From a bacterium (GTDB taxonomy: Bacteria > Actinomycetota > Acidimicrobiia > Spongiisociales > ZC4RG35), in contig JAPPFC010000036.1 of assembly GCA_028824015.1 (NCBI GenBank), positions 186,001 to 250,000 on the forward strand: DNA of 64,000 bases, written 5' to 3'. Below, piece after piece: positions 44,009 to 53,031 of this stretch; position 1 is the stretch's first letter, and each line of letters starts with the position of its first letter. The position numbers and the translations under genes are program-made. Under the pieces are notes generated by a model. The model saw only the letters and a program-made list of their open reading frames with translations. It did not search any database and had not been told where the DNA came from.

Positions 44009-44052
44009 CCTTTAAGGAGCCGGGCCGGGGTAGCCCGTCAACCGACGGTCAA

Positions 44053-45360
44053 TCAGAGGGGCGGCAGGGTCAGAGCGCGGAGCCGCTCGAAGACCGCCGG
44101 CGTCTCGGCCAGGAACCTCACCGGGTCGGAGACCTCTTCCAGCCGGTCCTCCGGCACCGTCACGTCGGGATCGGCGGCCAACTCCTTCCACAGGACCCCG
44201 CCGCCGTCAAGCACCGCCGCCGCGTTTCGCTGCACGATCCGGTAGGCCTGATCCCGGCTGAGGCCCGAATGTTGGATCAACTCCGACAGAAGCGCTCCAC
44301 TGACCACCAGTCCTCCGGTTGAATCGAGGTTGGCCCTCATCCGCTCCGCGTTCACCTCGAGACGCTCCATCAACCCGATGAAGGTCACCAGCATGTAGTG
44401 GAGGACGGTGCAGGCGTCGGGAAGGATAACCCGCTCCGCCGAGGAGTGGCTGATGTCCCGCTCGTGCCACAGCGCCACATTCTCCAGGGCTGCGGTGGAG
44501 TAACCCCGCAGCAGCCGGGCCATTCCGGCCATTCTCTCCGAGACGATCGGGTTCCTCTTGTGGGGCATGGCCGAAGATCCCTTCTGGCCGGGCCGGAATC
44601 CCTCAGCCACTTCTCCCACCTCGTTGCGCTGCAGCAGGCGGATCTCGGTGGCGAAGCGTTCCAGGGAGGCTCCGGCCAAAGCGACGGCCCCCAGCAACTG
44701 GGCGTGGCGATCCCGGGCGGTCACCTGGGTCGATGCCGGCTCCGATCCGATCCCGAGCCCCCGGCACACCCATTCCTCCACCGCCGGGGGACACTGCGCA
44801 TAGGTCCCCACCGCCCCGCTCACCTTGCCTACCGCCACAGCCTGGCGGGCGGCGCTGAGCCGTTCATGGTCCCTGGCCACCTGGAAGGACCAGTTCGCCA
44901 GTTTCAGGCCCCAGGAGGTCGGCTCGGCCCACATTCCGTGGGTGCGGCCCAGCATCAGGGTGTCCCGATGCTCCAGCGCCGCCTCCCTCAGCACCGAGAA
45001 CAGCTTCTCGACTTCACCGACCAACAACCGGGCGGCCTCGTCCATGATGGCGCCGGAAGCCGTGTCGACCACATCGGAGGACGTGAGTCCGTAGTGGACC
45101 CACTCCCCTCCCTCCACCATCCCCGCCGCCAGGACGTCGACGAAGGCGGCGAGATCATGATTGATGATCGCCTCCCGCTCCGCAACCTGTTCCGGGGTGG
45201 GAACCGGCGCCTTCCGGATTGCCGTCACGGCTTCGGGGGGCGCCACTCCCAGTTCGGCCCAAGCCTCCAGCGCCAGTTCCTCCACTCTTTTCCAGGTGGC
45301 CAGGCGCCGTTCGGCCGACCACAACTCGGCCATCTCCGGAAGTGTGTAGCGATCAATCAT
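44053..45360 (-). CDS. purB: Adenylosuccinate lyase
   Basis: A 435-residue fumarase/aspartase-superfamily enzyme acting twice in purine synthesis (SAICAR and adenylosuccinate cleavage). The signature GSSAMPHKRNPIVSERM carries the catalytic serine loop. The catalytic His regions are LTSSDVVDTA and MLGRTHGMWAEPTSW. Length is normal for the family. It converges with the ProX-like gene, and purA is a kilobase away on the same strand, separated by a plus-strand gene. Confidence 0.95.
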   Translation of the reverse strand: MIDRYTLPEMAELWSAERRLATWKRVEELALEAWAELGVAPPEAVTAIRKAPVPTPEQVAEREAIINHDLAAFVDVLAAGMVEGGEWVHYGLTSSDVVDTASGAIMDEAARLLVGEVEKLFSVLREAALEHRDTLMLGRTHGMWAEPTSWGLKLANWSFQVARDHERLSAARQAVAVGKVSGAVGTYAQCPPAVEEWVCRGLGIGSEPASTQVTARDRHAQLLGAVALAGASLERFATEIRLLQRNEVGEVAEGFRPGQKGSSAMPHKRNPIVSERMAGMARLLRGYSTAALENVALWHERDISHSSAERVILPDACTVLHYMLVTFIGLMERLEVNAERMRANLDSTGGLVVSGALLSELIQHSGLSRDQAYRIVQRNAAAVLDGGGVLWKELAADPDVTVPEDRLEEVSDPVRFLAETPAVFERLRALTLPPL

Positions 45361-45528
45361 CTCATCGGCCGGGGGAAACTGGCTTCCACCGCCTATGGGA
45401 GACTACCTGCCGATGCCCGGCGGCCCAGCCACAAATAGGCTGATGGAGGAGGAGAAGACCATAGGCTCCTATCGGATGTGCCCCGAGACCCTCGACGCCG
45501 GACGCCCGGGATCCCTCCGACTGCGCAC

Positions 45529-46707
45529 ATGAGGCGACTGACCCTGGCCCAGGCCCGCCGGTTGGCGATCGCCGCCACGGGGCTCGGGCGGGCGCGCCCC
45601 GCAAAGCAGGTGGGCGCCGACCACTACCGGCGTGTCCTCGGACATATGGGCGTCGTGCAACTGGACTCTGTCAACGTGCTGGCCAGAGCGCATTATCTCC
45701 CCTTCTTCTCCCGGCTGGGCGCATATCCCCGTGATCTTCTCGACCAATGGCTCTGGACATCGCAGGAACTCTTCGAGTACTGGGGGCACGAGCGATCCCT
45801 GATGCCGATAAGCCATCGCCCCCTCCTCGACCACCGGATGCGCGGAACGCCCCGGGGATGGATCGAGTCCGTCAATTACGACAACCCCGAATACGTCCGG
45901 CAGGTGTGCCGGGAGGTGGCCGAAAAGGGACCACTTCGCGTTTCCGACCTGAGCGAGCCGGGACAGTCCGGCGGGTCCTGGTGGGGGCACAACATGGGAA
46001 AACGCGCCTTGGAGTGGCTGTTCTGGAAGGGCGCGGTCACGGTGGCCGACCGGCCGAACTTCATCCGATGGTTCGACCTTCCCGAGCGGGTTCATCCAGC
46101 CTGGGTCCTGGCAGAGCCAGGGATCGAGGAACGGGAGGCCCTCCGTCGCCTGCTCCACCTGGCTGTGGAGCGATGCGGCGTGGGGACCGCCGCCGATCTC
46201 GCCGACTACTACCGCATGGGTATCTGGCCGGCACGGCAGGGACTCTCCGACCTGGTCGCCTCAGGCGACATCCTGGAGGTGGAGGTGGAGGGCTGGTCGG
46301 AGCCCGCCTATCTGGACCCCGACGCCGGTCTTCCCCGCCAGGTCGGGGGACGAGCCCTTCTTTCGCCCTTCGATCCCCTGGTCTGGTTCCGACCCCGGAT
46401 CGAGAGGCTATTCGACTTCCGGTATCGGATCGAGATCTACATCCCTCGCCCCAAGCGGATCCACGGCTACTACGTTCTGCCCTTCCTGCTGGGAGACAGG
46501 ATGGTCGCTCGCGTGGACCTCAAGCTGGACAGGCGGGCCAAACGCCTGATGGTGCTGGGCAGCTACGGCGAGCCCGATATCGACAACCGAAGGGTCTGCG
46601 GAGAACTTGCCGCGGAACTCGTGGACATGGCCGAGTGGTTGGGCGCCGGGGACGTGTCGGTAACGCCCAACGGCGATCTTGCTTCCCCGCTCGCCCGGTC
46701 TCTCTGA
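45529..46707 (+). CDS. YcaQ/AlkZ-like DNA glycosylase (winged-helix, interstrand crosslink repair family)
   Basis: A 392-residue protein of the HTH_42 family, three tandem winged-helix units with a catalytic Q-x-D motif, here Q44 and D46 in GVVQLDSVNVLARAHY. The QLD form matches YcaQ-like enzymes that unhook interstrand crosslinks rather than the QxQ AlkZ form. HERSLMPISHRPLL and LLSPFDPLVWFRPRIERLFDF are typical. An upstream GTG at 45478 is in frame, but the family begins at LTLAQARRLAI, so the ATG is used. Confidence 0.85.
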   Translation: MRRLTLAQARRLAIAATGLGRARPAKQVGADHYRRVLGHMGVVQLDSVNVLARAHYLPFFSRLGAYPRDLLDQWLWTSQELFEYWGHERSLMPISHRPLLDHRMRGTPRGWIESVNYDNPEYVRQVCREVAEKGPLRVSDLSEPGQSGGSWWGHNMGKRALEWLFWKGAVTVADRPNFIRWFDLPERVHPAWVLAEPGIEEREALRRLLHLAVERCGVGTAADLADYYRMGIWPARQGLSDLVASGDILEVEVEGWSEPAYLDPDAGLPRQVGGRALLSPFDPLVWFRPRIERLFDFRYRIEIYIPRPKRIHGYYVLPFLLGDRMVARVDLKLDRRAKRLMVLGSYGEPDIDNRRVCGELAAELVDMAEWLGAGDVSVTPNGDLASPLARSL

Positions 46708-46723
46708 TCCTTCTGCGGGCGAG

Positions 46724-47995
46724 CTATCTCACCACCAGTTGGCTCCGCTCGGGGCCGACCGAGACCCAGCCCACCGGCACTCCCACCGCCTCCTCGATGA
46801 AACGTATGTACCGACGGGCCGCCGCCGGGAGGTCCTCGAATCTCCTGGCCCCGGTGATGTCCTCGGACCATCCCTCCAGTTCTTCGTAGACCGGGGTGCA
46901 CTTGTACAACACCCGCTGCTGGCGGGGGAATTCCCGGTAGCTGTCCCCGTCGCCGTCGTAGCCAACCGCCACCCGCAGGGTGTCGAGCCCCGAAAGGATG
47001 TCCAGCTTGGTGATGAACAGGTGCGTCAACCCGTTGACCCTCGCCGCGTAGCGAAGGGCCACCAGGTCGAGCCACCCGCAGCGCCGCCGTCGACCGGTCA
47101 CCGTGCCGAACTCCCGGCCCTGTTCCACCATCCAATCCCCAACCTCGTCGAACAACTCCGTGGGGAAGGGGCCGCTGCCCACCCGGGAGATGTAGGCCTT
47201 GGCCACGCCGACCACGGCGTCGATGGCCGTCGGCCCCAACCCCGCCCCGATCAAGGCGCCGCCGGCGGTGGGATTGGAAGAGGTGACGAAGGGGTAGGTG
47301 CCGTGATCGATGTCGAGGAGCGTTCCTTGCGCGCCTTCGAACAGCACGGAGCGCCCATCGGTAATTGCGTTCCAGAGAAGAAGAGAGGTGTCGGTCACGT
47401 AGGGAAGGAGACGATCCGCCATCTCCAGGTACCGGGAGGCCACCTCCTCGGGATCCATGGGGAGGCGGTTGTAGACCCTGGTGATTATCTTGTTCTTGTC
47501 CTCTAGGGCCGCCGCCACCTTCTCCCGGAAGATCCGGGGGTCGAACAGGTCCTGGACCCTTATGCCAACCCGCTGGTACTTGTCGGTGTAGGCAGGCCCG
47601 ATCCCCCGTTTGGTGGTTCCGATCCGGTTGCGGCCCAGATACAGTTCCATCACCCCGTCCAGCACCCGGTGGTACGGCATGATCAGGTGAGCGTTGGAGG
47701 AGATCCGAAGGCGTGCGGGGCTGATTCCCTCCCGGGTAAGCATCTCGATCTCTTCGAGGAGCACCGCCGGATCAAGGACACAACCCGAGGCGATCACCGG
47801 CACGCATTCTTCGTACATCACCCCCGACGGGACCACGGAAAGCGCAAAGACCCGTTCGCCGATGATGATGGTATGCCCGGCGTTGTTTCCCCCCTGGTAG
47901 CGGACGACAAAGTCGGCGGACTCCGCGAAGAAATCGGTGACCCGGCCCTTCCCCTCGTCGCCCCATTGTGCGCCTAACACGATGGTGGCTGTCAC
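46724..47995 (-). CDS. purA: Adenylosuccinate synthetase
   Basis: A 423-residue GTP-dependent enzyme making adenylosuccinate from IMP and aspartate. Diagnostic segments: GAQWGDEGKGRVTD near the N-terminus with the catalytic Asp and phosphate loop, GGNNAGHT, GTTKRGIGPAYTDKYQR and GRRRRCGWLDLVAL. Length is normal. It converges with the YcaQ-like gene (16-bp gap), and its start faces an alpha/beta hydrolase across 52 bp. Confidence 0.96.
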   Translation of the reverse strand: MTATIVLGAQWGDEGKGRVTDFFAESADFVVRYQGGNNAGHTIIIGERVFALSVVPSGVMYEECVPVIASGCVLDPAVLLEEIEMLTREGISPARLRISSNAHLIMPYHRVLDGVMELYLGRNRIGTTKRGIGPAYTDKYQRVGIRVQDLFDPRIFREKVAAALEDKNKIITRVYNRLPMDPEEVASRYLEMADRLLPYVTDTSLLLWNAITDGRSVLFEGAQGTLLDIDHGTYPFVTSSNPTAGGALIGAGLGPTAIDAVVGVAKAYISRVGSGPFPTELFDEVGDWMVEQGREFGTVTGRRRRCGWLDLVALRYAARVNGLTHLFITKLDILSGLDTLRVAVGYDGDGDSYREFPRQQRVLYKCTPVYEELEGWSEDITGARRFEDLPAAARRYIRFIEEAVGVPVGWVSVGPERSQLVVR

Positions 47996-48047
47996 AGCAC
48001 TGCATGTTAGCCCGCCTCCCGGTTAAGGTAAATCTCATGTTCCTCTC

Positions 48048-48962
48048 ATGTTCGTGGTCCATGCTCAATGGGCCATTCGCAACGGAGCAATGCGGAAGGC
48101 GGCAGTGAGAGAACCCCGACGGCTACGGATCGTCACCGGCCATGGGGTGGGGATCAGCGCAGTGAGCCGGACCGGGTCCCGGCCCGTCGCCTTCCTGTTC
48201 GTGCATGGGCTGGCCTCCAATGCCCGGCTCTGGGACGGCTGTGCCGACCATTTGGCGGCAAGAGGCTATTCCTCGGTGGCGGTGGACCAGCGCTCCCACG
48301 GGCAGTCGGACAAGGTGGACGGGCCCTTCGACTTCCCCACGCTCGCCGACGATCTGGTCTCAGTGATGGACGATGTCCTCGGCCCCGAAACCGCGGTCAT
48401 CGCCGCGGGACAATCCCTGGGAGGCAATGTCGTACTGGAGTTGGCCCGCAGCCAGCCCTACCGGATCGCCGCCGTGGCCTGCATTGACGGGGGATTCATC
48501 ACCCTGAGCAGGGCATTCCCGGATTGGGAGACGGCGGCCCGGGAGCTAGCCCCTCCGACCTTTGACAAGGTGCTCTACACCGATCTGGAGGAAAGGCTCC
48601 GAAAGCACTACTCCGACTGGCCGGAGAGCGGCATTCTGGGCCAGTTGGCCAACTTCGAAGTGGCGCCGGACGGAACCGTACGGCCCCACCTGAAGAGGGA
48701 ATACCACTTCCGGCTCCTGCGGCAGATGTGGAAGCATCAGCCTTGCGACATCGCTCCCTCCCTTGAACAACCGGTCCTGGTGGTCGCCACTACACAGACC
48801 GCGGCCGGAAGAGCCGCCAAGCGAGAAAGCGTGTCCCGCTTCGCCGACCTTCTTCCCAGGGGCCGGGTGATCTGGCTGGATGCCCACCACGACCTGCATG
48901 CTCAATACCCTCGCCTGACCGCCGGATGGCTCGAGGAAATGGCGCGGAAGGTGTCCCCATGA
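48048..48962 (+). CDS. Alpha/beta-fold hydrolase
   Basis: A hydrolase of up to 304 residues with the nucleophile S123 in AAGQSLGG, oxyanion segment FVHGLASNARLW, DQRSHGQSD and a probable catalytic His in LDAHHDLHAQYP. The substrate is unknown. An internal ATG at 48090 is a good alternative start since the first 14 residues are unlike the family. The gene is coupled to the next one by a 4-bp overlap. Confidence 0.85.
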   Translation: MFVVHAQWAIRNGAMRKAAVREPRRLRIVTGHGVGISAVSRTGSRPVAFLFVHGLASNARLWDGCADHLAARGYSSVAVDQRSHGQSDKVDGPFDFPTLADDLVSVMDDVLGPETAVIAAGQSLGGNVVLELARSQPYRIAAVACIDGGFITLSRAFPDWETAARELAPPTFDKVLYTDLEERLRKHYSDWPESGILGQLANFEVAPDGTVRPHLKREYHFRLLRQMWKHQPCDIAPSLEQPVLVVATTQTAAGRAAKRESVSRFADLLPRGRVIWLDAHHDLHAQYPRLTAGWLEEMARKVSP

Positions 48963-50119
48963 GTGCCGGCCGGCTCATCCTGATGGGGTCGGGGGAGGTT
49001 TCCAATCGCCTGGTCGCCGCCCACCGCCTGGGAATCGAGCGAGCCGGCGCCCGGGAGGCGGTGGTCCTGGACACCCCTTACGGATTCCAGGAGAACGCCC
49101 CACTCCTCTCCGAACGGCTCACCGGGTTTTTCCGGACCAGCCTGTCGATCGACGCCGCGGTTGCCTCCTATCGCTCCACGTCGGAGGGAGAAGCCGCCTG
49201 CGAGAGGATGCTGGCCGCCGTCCGCGGCGCCCGCTACGTCTTCGCCGGGCCCGGTTCGCCCGGCTATGCCCTGGCAGCCTGGCGGGAGACAGGGCTGGCG
49301 GCGGCGCTTCGAAAGCGCCTCACCGAAGGCGCAACCGTCACCCTGGCCTCGGCCGCCGCCCTCACGGGCGGACCCAAAACCCTCCCGGTCTATGAGATAT
49401 TCAAGGTCGGCGCCGGGCTGGAGTGGCTGGAAGGGCTGAACCTCACCGCTCACCTGGGCCTGGAGGCAGTGGTCATCCCCCACTGGAACAACACCGAAGG
49501 CCAGGGATTCGACACCAGCCGGTGCTACATGGGCCGGAGTCGCTTCCGGCGGCTTCGAGCGATGCTGCCGGAGGGAATGGGAGTGATCGGAGTGGATGAG
49601 CACACCGCCGCCACCATCGACTTCGGGAGAGGAGAGATGAGCGTGCTGGGAGCCGGAGGCGTCACCCTGAGCGGAGCGGACGACACCTTCGTGGCCGATG
49701 GAGAAGCGATAGCCCTGGACGCGATGTTCAAGCTCTTGGAGAGCAGCCCTCCGGCGCCTCCCCGCGAGCACCCCGAGACTCTGCCCGATCTCGCCGAGGC
49801 CAAGGCCGGACGGTCGGCCGGGAAGATTGCCGAGACACTGCTCCGGCTGGAGACAATGGCCGCCGACGGCTCTCCCCGGGCGCGGGAGACCTTGAGGTCC
49901 GCTCTCCTGGAGATATCGGAGTTGGCGGCGTCCGGCCTGGTGGAGCCGGCCGAATGGGTGGGAGGCTACGTGGAGTTGCTAGTTGATGCGCGGTCCCGCC
50001 TCCGCGCCCTGAAGCGCTGGGACGAGGCGGACCGGATCCGTTCCGGTCTGGAGGGGCTGGGAGTAAACCTCCGGGACAGTCCTTCAGGGACCACCTGGAT
50101 CCTGGAGGGACCCCGATAG
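48959..50119 (+). CDS. S51 peptidase/cyanophycinase-like domain fused to a CysRS-like C-terminal domain
   Basis: A 386-residue two-part protein. Residues 1 to about 240 resemble the peptidase E/cyanophycinase class I amidotransferase-like fold: RLILMGSGEVS, FAGPGSPGYALAAWRETGL and TLASAAALTGG, where Ser would be the nucleophile. Residues about 310-386 match the C-terminal helical region of cysteinyl-tRNA synthetase: ARSRLRALKRWDEADRIRSGLEGLGV then LRDSPSGTTW. The ATG at 48959 overlaps the upstream stop by 4 bp and is preferred over an earlier in-frame start. The role is unknown. Possibilities are a peptide or cyanophycin-like hydrolase guided by an RNA-binding tail. Confidence 0.75.
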   Translation: MSAGRLILMGSGEVSNRLVAAHRLGIERAGAREAVVLDTPYGFQENAPLLSERLTGFFRTSLSIDAAVASYRSTSEGEAACERMLAAVRGARYVFAGPGSPGYALAAWRETGLAAALRKRLTEGATVTLASAAALTGGPKTLPVYEIFKVGAGLEWLEGLNLTAHLGLEAVVIPHWNNTEGQGFDTSRCYMGRSRFRRLRAMLPEGMGVIGVDEHTAATIDFGRGEMSVLGAGGVTLSGADDTFVADGEAIALDAMFKLLESSPPAPPREHPETLPDLAEAKAGRSAGKIAETLLRLETMAADGSPRARETLRSALLEISELAASGLVEPAEWVGGYVELLVDARSRLRALKRWDEADRIRSGLEGLGVNLRDSPSGTTWILEGPR

Positions 50120-50230
50120 CCGGGAAGCGATCATGCCGGTCGCAGGTGGCTCGGAAGATTGCTACGACCGGATCCTTCACCAACGACGGTCGAGCAGCGA
50201 AGATCGGCAAGTTGATGGTGGAGCGGGCCC

Positions 50231-51793
50231 CTAGAAGCTCCCCAACTCTCCCAACCTGGTCCGGTCGACAGCCATGATCAATAACGTCACCGTCGCCGCC
50301 AGCACCACGGCCATGGCCATGGCGCCGGTGTAGCTGACCGCTCCCGGGCGGCCCAGCAGCCGGAAGATGAGAGCGGGAACGGTGATGGTGTCGGGCCGGG
50401 CTATGAAAGCGGTGGCCCCGAACTCGCCCAGGGATACGGCCGCCGCGAACCCCGCCCCCACCGCCACGGCCCGGGACGCAATCGGCAGGTCGACCTCCCT
50501 GAAGACTTGCCAAGGTGAGGCCCCCAGAACGGAAGCCGTCTCCCGCAAGTCGGCTTGGATCGAGCGGAGCATGGGGGTGACCGTTCGGACCACGAACGGC
50601 ATGGCCACCAGGGCGTGAGCCAGGGGCACCAGCACCACGGTGGCCCTCAGGTCGACCGGCCAGTCCAGGGCCACCAGCATGCCGAAGCCCACGGTCACCG
50701 CCGAGGCGCCCAGCGGCAGCATCAACACCACGTCGAACCACCTGGCTGCTCGACCCTTGCCGGAAACTATCACGGTGGAGGCGCACAGTCCCACCGTCAC
50801 CGCCACCACCGCGGTGGCGGCGGCGTACAGGAGCGAGTTGATCATCGCCCGACCGGGGGTGACCGCCAGCGGTCCCGGGTCAGCCAGGAAACGCCACCCG
50901 GCCCCGCCGGAGCGGAGCGAGCGGGCCACCAGCATCACCAGGGGAACCGCCAGCGCCGAAAGGGTCCCCCAGACCGCCACTACCAACCCCAGTCGCTCCC
51001 CGAGACTGCCGGGACGCTGCAGGTTGCGGCCCTCCGCCTCCAACTGCAGTCCCACCGCGGTGCGCTCCTGGTAGCGGGAGTACCAGGCCAGCACCGCGGT
51101 CAACCCCACCAGTTGCAGGATGGCCAGGGCCGCGGCGGCGGGAAGATTCAGGAACACGACCGTCTGCTGCCAGATCTCCACCTCCAGGGTCCGGTAGCGA
51201 AGCCCTCCCAGGATCAGCACCACCCCGAAGGAGGTGAAGGTGAACAAAAAGACGATCGCCGACGAGGCGGCCAGGGCAGGGCGGAGGAGGGGAAGGGTCA
51301 GCCGCCAGAACACCTGGCGGGGGTTTGCCCCCAGCGTCCGGGCAACGTCGAACAGTGACCGGTCGATCCTGGACCACACGCCCCCCACGGTGCGCACCAC
51401 GACCGCCACGTTGTAGAAGACATGGGCGGCCAGAATGGCCCACACGCTTCCACCGATTCCCAACGAGAGAAAGGCCGACGCCACCACCACCGTGGGCAAC
51501 ACGAAGGGGGCGGTCACCAATGCCTTCGCCAGGGCCCGGCCCGGAAACCTGAACCTCGACACGGCCCAGGTGATCGGGGCGGCGGCCACCAGGGTCAGGG
51601 CCACCGAAGCCGTCGACTGCCACAGCGAGAACCACAGGGCGCTCCGCAACCCCGAGTCGGTCAAGACCTCCCCGAAGGCCCCGAACGCCCCCTCCTCCCC
51701 GAGGGACAGACCCAGGATGCGGGTAAGAGGGTAGACGAACAGGTAGCCCAGGAAGGCCACCGCCACCCCCGCGGCCACCCACCGGTAATTCAC
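50231..51793 (-). CDS. thiP: Thiamine-type ABC transporter permease (ThiP-like, two permease domains)
   Basis: A 520-residue membrane protein with about 12 hydrophobic segments arranged as two BPD permease units. Each has a loop for the ATPase: LGANPRQVFWRLTLPLLRPAL in the first half and LGASPWQVFREVDLPIASRAV in the second. This fused layout is typical of ThiP/FbpB. The upstream receptor gene and TPP riboswitch point to thiamine. No ATPase gene (thiQ) follows: the next minus-strand gene is purA, behind plus-strand genes. Confidence 0.88.
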   Translation of the reverse strand: MNYRWVAAGVAVAFLGYLFVYPLTRILGLSLGEEGAFGAFGEVLTDSGLRSALWFSLWQSTASVALTLVAAAPITWAVSRFRFPGRALAKALVTAPFVLPTVVVASAFLSLGIGGSVWAILAAHVFYNVAVVVRTVGGVWSRIDRSLFDVARTLGANPRQVFWRLTLPLLRPALAASSAIVFLFTFTSFGVVLILGGLRYRTLEVEIWQQTVVFLNLPAAAALAILQLVGLTAVLAWYSRYQERTAVGLQLEAEGRNLQRPGSLGERLGLVVAVWGTLSALAVPLVMLVARSLRSGGAGWRFLADPGPLAVTPGRAMINSLLYAAATAVVAVTVGLCASTVIVSGKGRAARWFDVVLMLPLGASAVTVGFGMLVALDWPVDLRATVVLVPLAHALVAMPFVVRTVTPMLRSIQADLRETASVLGASPWQVFREVDLPIASRAVAVGAGFAAAVSLGEFGATAFIARPDTITVPALIFRLLGRPGAVSYTGAMAMAVVLAATVTLLIMAVDRTRLGELGSF

Positions 51794-51848
51794 CGTCGCC
51801 CCGCCGACCCGGCCCGCATCCGTTCGGCGTTCGGTATGAACAGGCCTG

Positions 51849-52877
51849 CTATCCCAGCACCAACTCGGTCCACTCCTCTATCCATCGTTCGCGGTTGGCG
51901 TCTATCAAGGCCGGATCGACCGACGCCGGGGCATCGGGCAGAGCGGTGTGCTCCACGAATTCGGGGGGCAGGGCGGCCTCGCCATTGGCCGGGAACACGA
52001 ACCACGTGAGAGGGATCTGCTCCTGGAACTCCACCGACAGCATGAAGTCGATCAGTTCCCCGGCCGCCTCGGGATACTCGGTCCCCTCCAGGATCCCGGC
52101 GAACTCGAACTGGCGATAACAGCCTTCCGTCACCACCCCGGTGGGGGCGACGTCGGTGGGCGGATCGGAGAAGATCACCTCGGCGGGCGGGGATGAGGCA
52201 TAGGAGACGACCACCGGCCGGTCTCCTCCCCATCGGGTGAATGAGGCGTAGTAGGCCGTGTCCCAGTCGGCCACCACCTCCACTTCGTTGTCCACCAGGG
52301 CCTGCCAGTAGTCCTTCCACCCGTCCTCTCCGAACACCGCGATGGTGGTTAGCAGGAAGGCCAACCCCGGCGAAGAGGTGGCCGGGCTCTCCACGACCAG
52401 CATGCCCCGGTAACGCTCGGTGGTCAGATCCTGAAGGTTGCGGGGAGCATCGGCATCGGCGATCACGGCGCGGTCATAGTTGAGGCACACGTCGCCGAAG
52501 TCGATGGGAGTCACCCGGTTCTCGGAGTCGAGACGGATGTTCTCGGGGGTCTTGTCCAACAGGTCGGACCGGTGGGGACGGAACAAGTCGGCGCCCAGGG
52601 CCCTCGACAGGAAGGTGTCGTCGACCCCGAAGAGCACGTCGGCCAGGGGATTGTCCCTGGTCAGGATGGCCTGGTTGACCAGGGAGCCGGTGTCACCCGC
52701 CGGCACGATCTCCACCGCCACGCCGGTCTCGGCGGTGAACGAGGAGAAGGTCTCCTCGTTCACCCCCCCTGCGAAGGAGTCGTGACTGATGATTGTCAGG
52801 GTCTCGGGATCGGCCTCCCCGCAGGCGCCCAGGGCCAGGGCCGCGATGATGATGCCTACCGCCAGTTTGCCACGCAT
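51849..52877 (-). CDS. thiB: Thiamine ABC transporter substrate-binding lipoprotein
   Basis: A 342-residue receptor with lipobox ALGAC (C19). LTIISHDSFAGG near 27 and ESPATSSPGLAFLLTTIAVFGEDGWKDYW near 165 are strongly ThiB-like. It binds thiamine or its phosphates outside the membrane. Expression is likely controlled by the TPP riboswitch just upstream. The ribosome-binding site AAGGAG is within a hairpin that can hide it. Confidence 0.93.
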   Translation of the reverse strand: MRGKLAVGIIIAALALGACGEADPETLTIISHDSFAGGVNEETFSSFTAETGVAVEIVPAGDTGSLVNQAILTRDNPLADVLFGVDDTFLSRALGADLFRPHRSDLLDKTPENIRLDSENRVTPIDFGDVCLNYDRAVIADADAPRNLQDLTTERYRGMLVVESPATSSPGLAFLLTTIAVFGEDGWKDYWQALVDNEVEVVADWDTAYYASFTRWGGDRPVVVSYASSPPAEVIFSDPPTDVAPTGVVTEGCYRQFEFAGILEGTEYPEAAGELIDFMLSVEFQEQIPLTWFVFPANGEAALPPEFVEHTALPDAPASVDPALIDANRERWIEEWTELVLG

Positions 52878-52880
52878 TGG

Positions 52881-52907
52881 GGGCTCCTTGTCTTATGGGG
52901 GGAGCCC
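52881..52907 (-). promoter_or_regulatory. Hairpin sequestering the thiB ribosome-binding site
   Basis: On the minus strand GGGCTCC (52907-52901) can pair with GGAGCCC (52887-52881), burying the AAGGAG (52889-52884) that serves the ATG at 52877. This is a likely expression platform acting on translation. Confidence 0.6.
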
Positions 52908-52928
52908 GAGAAACTGGACTTGTCAACG

Positions 52929-53020
52929 AAAGCTTCCTTCGCCGGCATTATCCGGATCAGGTGCTAACGGTCGGAGGAACTCATCCTCCCTCTCAGCCCG
53001 GTCTTACCGAGCTCCCGTGT
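52929..53020 (-). ncRNA. TPP (thiamine pyrophosphate) riboswitch
   Basis: The minus strand shows the conserved THI-element landmarks in order: ACGGGAGC, GGCTGAGAGGGAGG, then ACCTGATCCGGATAATGCC followed by GGCGAAGGAAGC. CTGAGA and the CTGATC..GGATAATGCC block are the pyrimidine- and pyrophosphate-binding parts. It precedes thiB by about 50 nt. Binding of TPP should switch off the transporter genes, probably by hiding the ribosome-binding site. Confidence 0.95.
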
Positions 53021-53031
53021 TTGCTCTGTCG

